Positions 63,377 to 64,000 of a stretch of DNA of 64,000 bases are shown piece by piece (positions within the stretch are counted from its first letter, which is position 1; each line of letters begins with the position of its first letter). The notes beneath the pieces are model-generated. The model saw only the letters and a program-made list of their open reading frames with translations. It ran no database searches and was not told where the DNA came from. A program made the translations under genes and the position numbers. The DNA is from Paraburkholderia monticola (lineage in GTDB: Bacteria > Pseudomonadota > Gammaproteobacteria > Burkholderiales > Burkholderiaceae), in the NCBI RefSeq assembly GCF_001580545.1, contig NZ_LRBG01000001.1, positions 124,001-188,000 of the forward strand, read 5' to 3'.

Positions 63377-63589
63377 TTGACTACCGTTACCCCCAAACTG
63401 AACGAACCAGTGGAAGTCGCGCTGCGCCGCTTCCGACGTTCGATCGAGAGCACTGGTCTGTTGAAGGAACTGCGGGCCAGGATGGCTTATGAAACACCGA
63501 CTGCGAAGCGCAAGCGAAAGAAGGCTGCGGCTGTGGCCCGGCTACGAAAACAGATCAAACGGTCGATGCCGCCGAAACAGCTGTACTGA
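63377..63589 (+). CDS. rpsU: Ribosomal protein S21 (accessory copy, TTG start)
   Basis: A 70-residue protein: [60 protein letters not shown] and a final SMPPKQLY. This is the S21 pattern with its central Arg/Lys-rich region. The start is TTG 63377 with CAGGAG seven bases upstream; no ATG or GTG is available in frame. S21 helps base-pairing of mRNA leaders with 16S rRNA. It is an extra, diverged copy that lies within 1.4 kb of the extra IF-1 gene. Confidence 0.93.
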   Translation: MTTVTPKLNEPVEVALRRFRRSIESTGLLKELRARMAYETPTAKRKRKKAAAVARLRKQIKRSMPPKQLY

Positions 63590-63648
63590 CCGAAAGTTGT
63601 CGTACGGGTAACCGACCCGCCCGCTGTGGATGGACCACTCAGGACCAC

Positions 63649-63933
63649 TCAGGCGGGCTCCCAGATGGTGCGATCAGACCCATCACCGTCAATCAACATT
63701 TCGGCGTAGGCCATGGATGCGCGCCGTGCGTCGCCGGCGTGCATGAAAGGACGCTCGCCTGGCACACGGAATAAGCGGCTCCGGGGGCTGTCCATCACGG
63801 AATCGGGTTCGCTGATACGAATCGACGCATCGAATCCGTCCTCGTAATTGTGACCATATCCCGTCTGGGTCGCGCGATGTGGATACACGAGCAGGGAAAT
63901 ATCGAGGCCTCGATAATGGCGAATGGTTGTCAT
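63649..63933 (-). CDS. Small YRG-type protein (copy C)
   Basis: A 94-residue protein from ATG 63933 (AAGGAG upstream): MTTIRHYRGLDISLLVYPHR, a central DGFDASIRI strand, and a C-terminal helix ARRASMAYAEMLIDGDGSDR. It shares HYRG-x-x-(I/L) and the Ala-rich helix ending in a D-G pair with the genes at 28,260 and 60,133. Function unknown. Confidence 0.7.
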   Translation of the reverse strand: MTTIRHYRGLDISLLVYPHRATQTGYGHNYEDGFDASIRISEPDSVMDSPRSRLFRVPGERPFMHAGDARRASMAYAEMLIDGDGSDRTIWEPA

Positions 63934-64000
63934 GATGTAACTCCTTTGGGCCGCAGCACGCAGCCGTTTATTTGATCGTTGTGCGGATTTGCCGAAGGCG

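Noticed and set aside
63590..63660. Short tandem repeat GGACCACTCA and GC-rich pairing after rpsU as a terminator
   Set aside because: The stem is short with a loop of over 20 bases and lacks a T run.
1..64000. CRISPR arrays, rRNA and complete tRNA genes
   Set aside because: No regularly spaced repeats and no rRNA or full cloverleaf sequences were recognised by eye.

Overview
The window looks like part of a secondary replicon or genomic island of a Burkholderiaceae bacterium, most likely Paraburkholderia or Caballeronia. This is inferred from the high-GC coding style, the phasin and polyhydroxyalkanoate-type small proteins, the paired PRC-barrel/SYLF stress genes, the RsbRD-type histidine kinases and the extra copies of IF-1 and ribosomal protein S21. 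No rRNA, no complete tRNA and no CRISPR array was seen. No species claim can be proven from the sequence alone.

Bases 1-10,770 form an accessory island, probably for defence. It holds the 3' part of a PD-(D/E)XK nuclease-like gene, then a promoter with an abutting perfect inverted repeat that drives a two-gene operon: a ComEC-like metallo-beta-lactamase (MBL) protein and a single-chain ubiquitin-conjugation-like protein (E2 - E1/ThiF - JAB). Facing it on the minus strand are a four-TM membrane protein and three further, mutually different ComEC-like MBL proteins. Four MBL proteins around one E2-E1-JAB fusion is the most unusual arrangement in the window.

Bases 10,770-16,500 are plasmid or integrative-element backbone: a long imperfect inverted repeat, a DUF932 protein, a large ParB-family protein, and a minus-strand three-gene operon (small TraK/StbA-like DNA-binding protein, ParA/TraL/StbB-like ATPase, TraM/StbC-like coiled-coil membrane protein). 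An IS110-family element (transposase 17,349-18,407) and about 1.5 kb of decayed sequence separate it from the rest.

Bases 19,700-64,000 are dense in small stress, envelope and storage genes: DUF892 ferritin-like protein, alpha/beta hydrolases, fatty-acid desaturase, PRC-barrel proteins, SYLF lipoproteins, DUF2934 and HicB-like proteins, DUF2382/YsnF proteins, Mn catalase, phasins, YqjD/YqjE-like membrane proteins, hemerythrin, a Spy/CpxP-like protein, a Crp/Fnr regulator, a SagB-type tandem nitroreductase, three histidine kinases and one response regulator, phosphoglucomutase, IF-1 and S21. A CoA-transferase / thiamine-diphosphate enzyme / alcohol dehydrogenase operon sits at 36.2-41.0 kb. 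A block (51-residue membrane protein, SYLF lipoprotein, double PRC-barrel protein) is present twice in inverted orientation (24.0-25.9 and 53.5-55.3 kb). Several genes are remnants: two phasins, a third SYLF gene, a possible Mn catalase, and an ABC ATPase domain lacking its membrane domain. A perfect GTACG-N4-CGTAC inverted repeat lies upstream of five genes in the 23-59 kb part and may mark a shared regulon.
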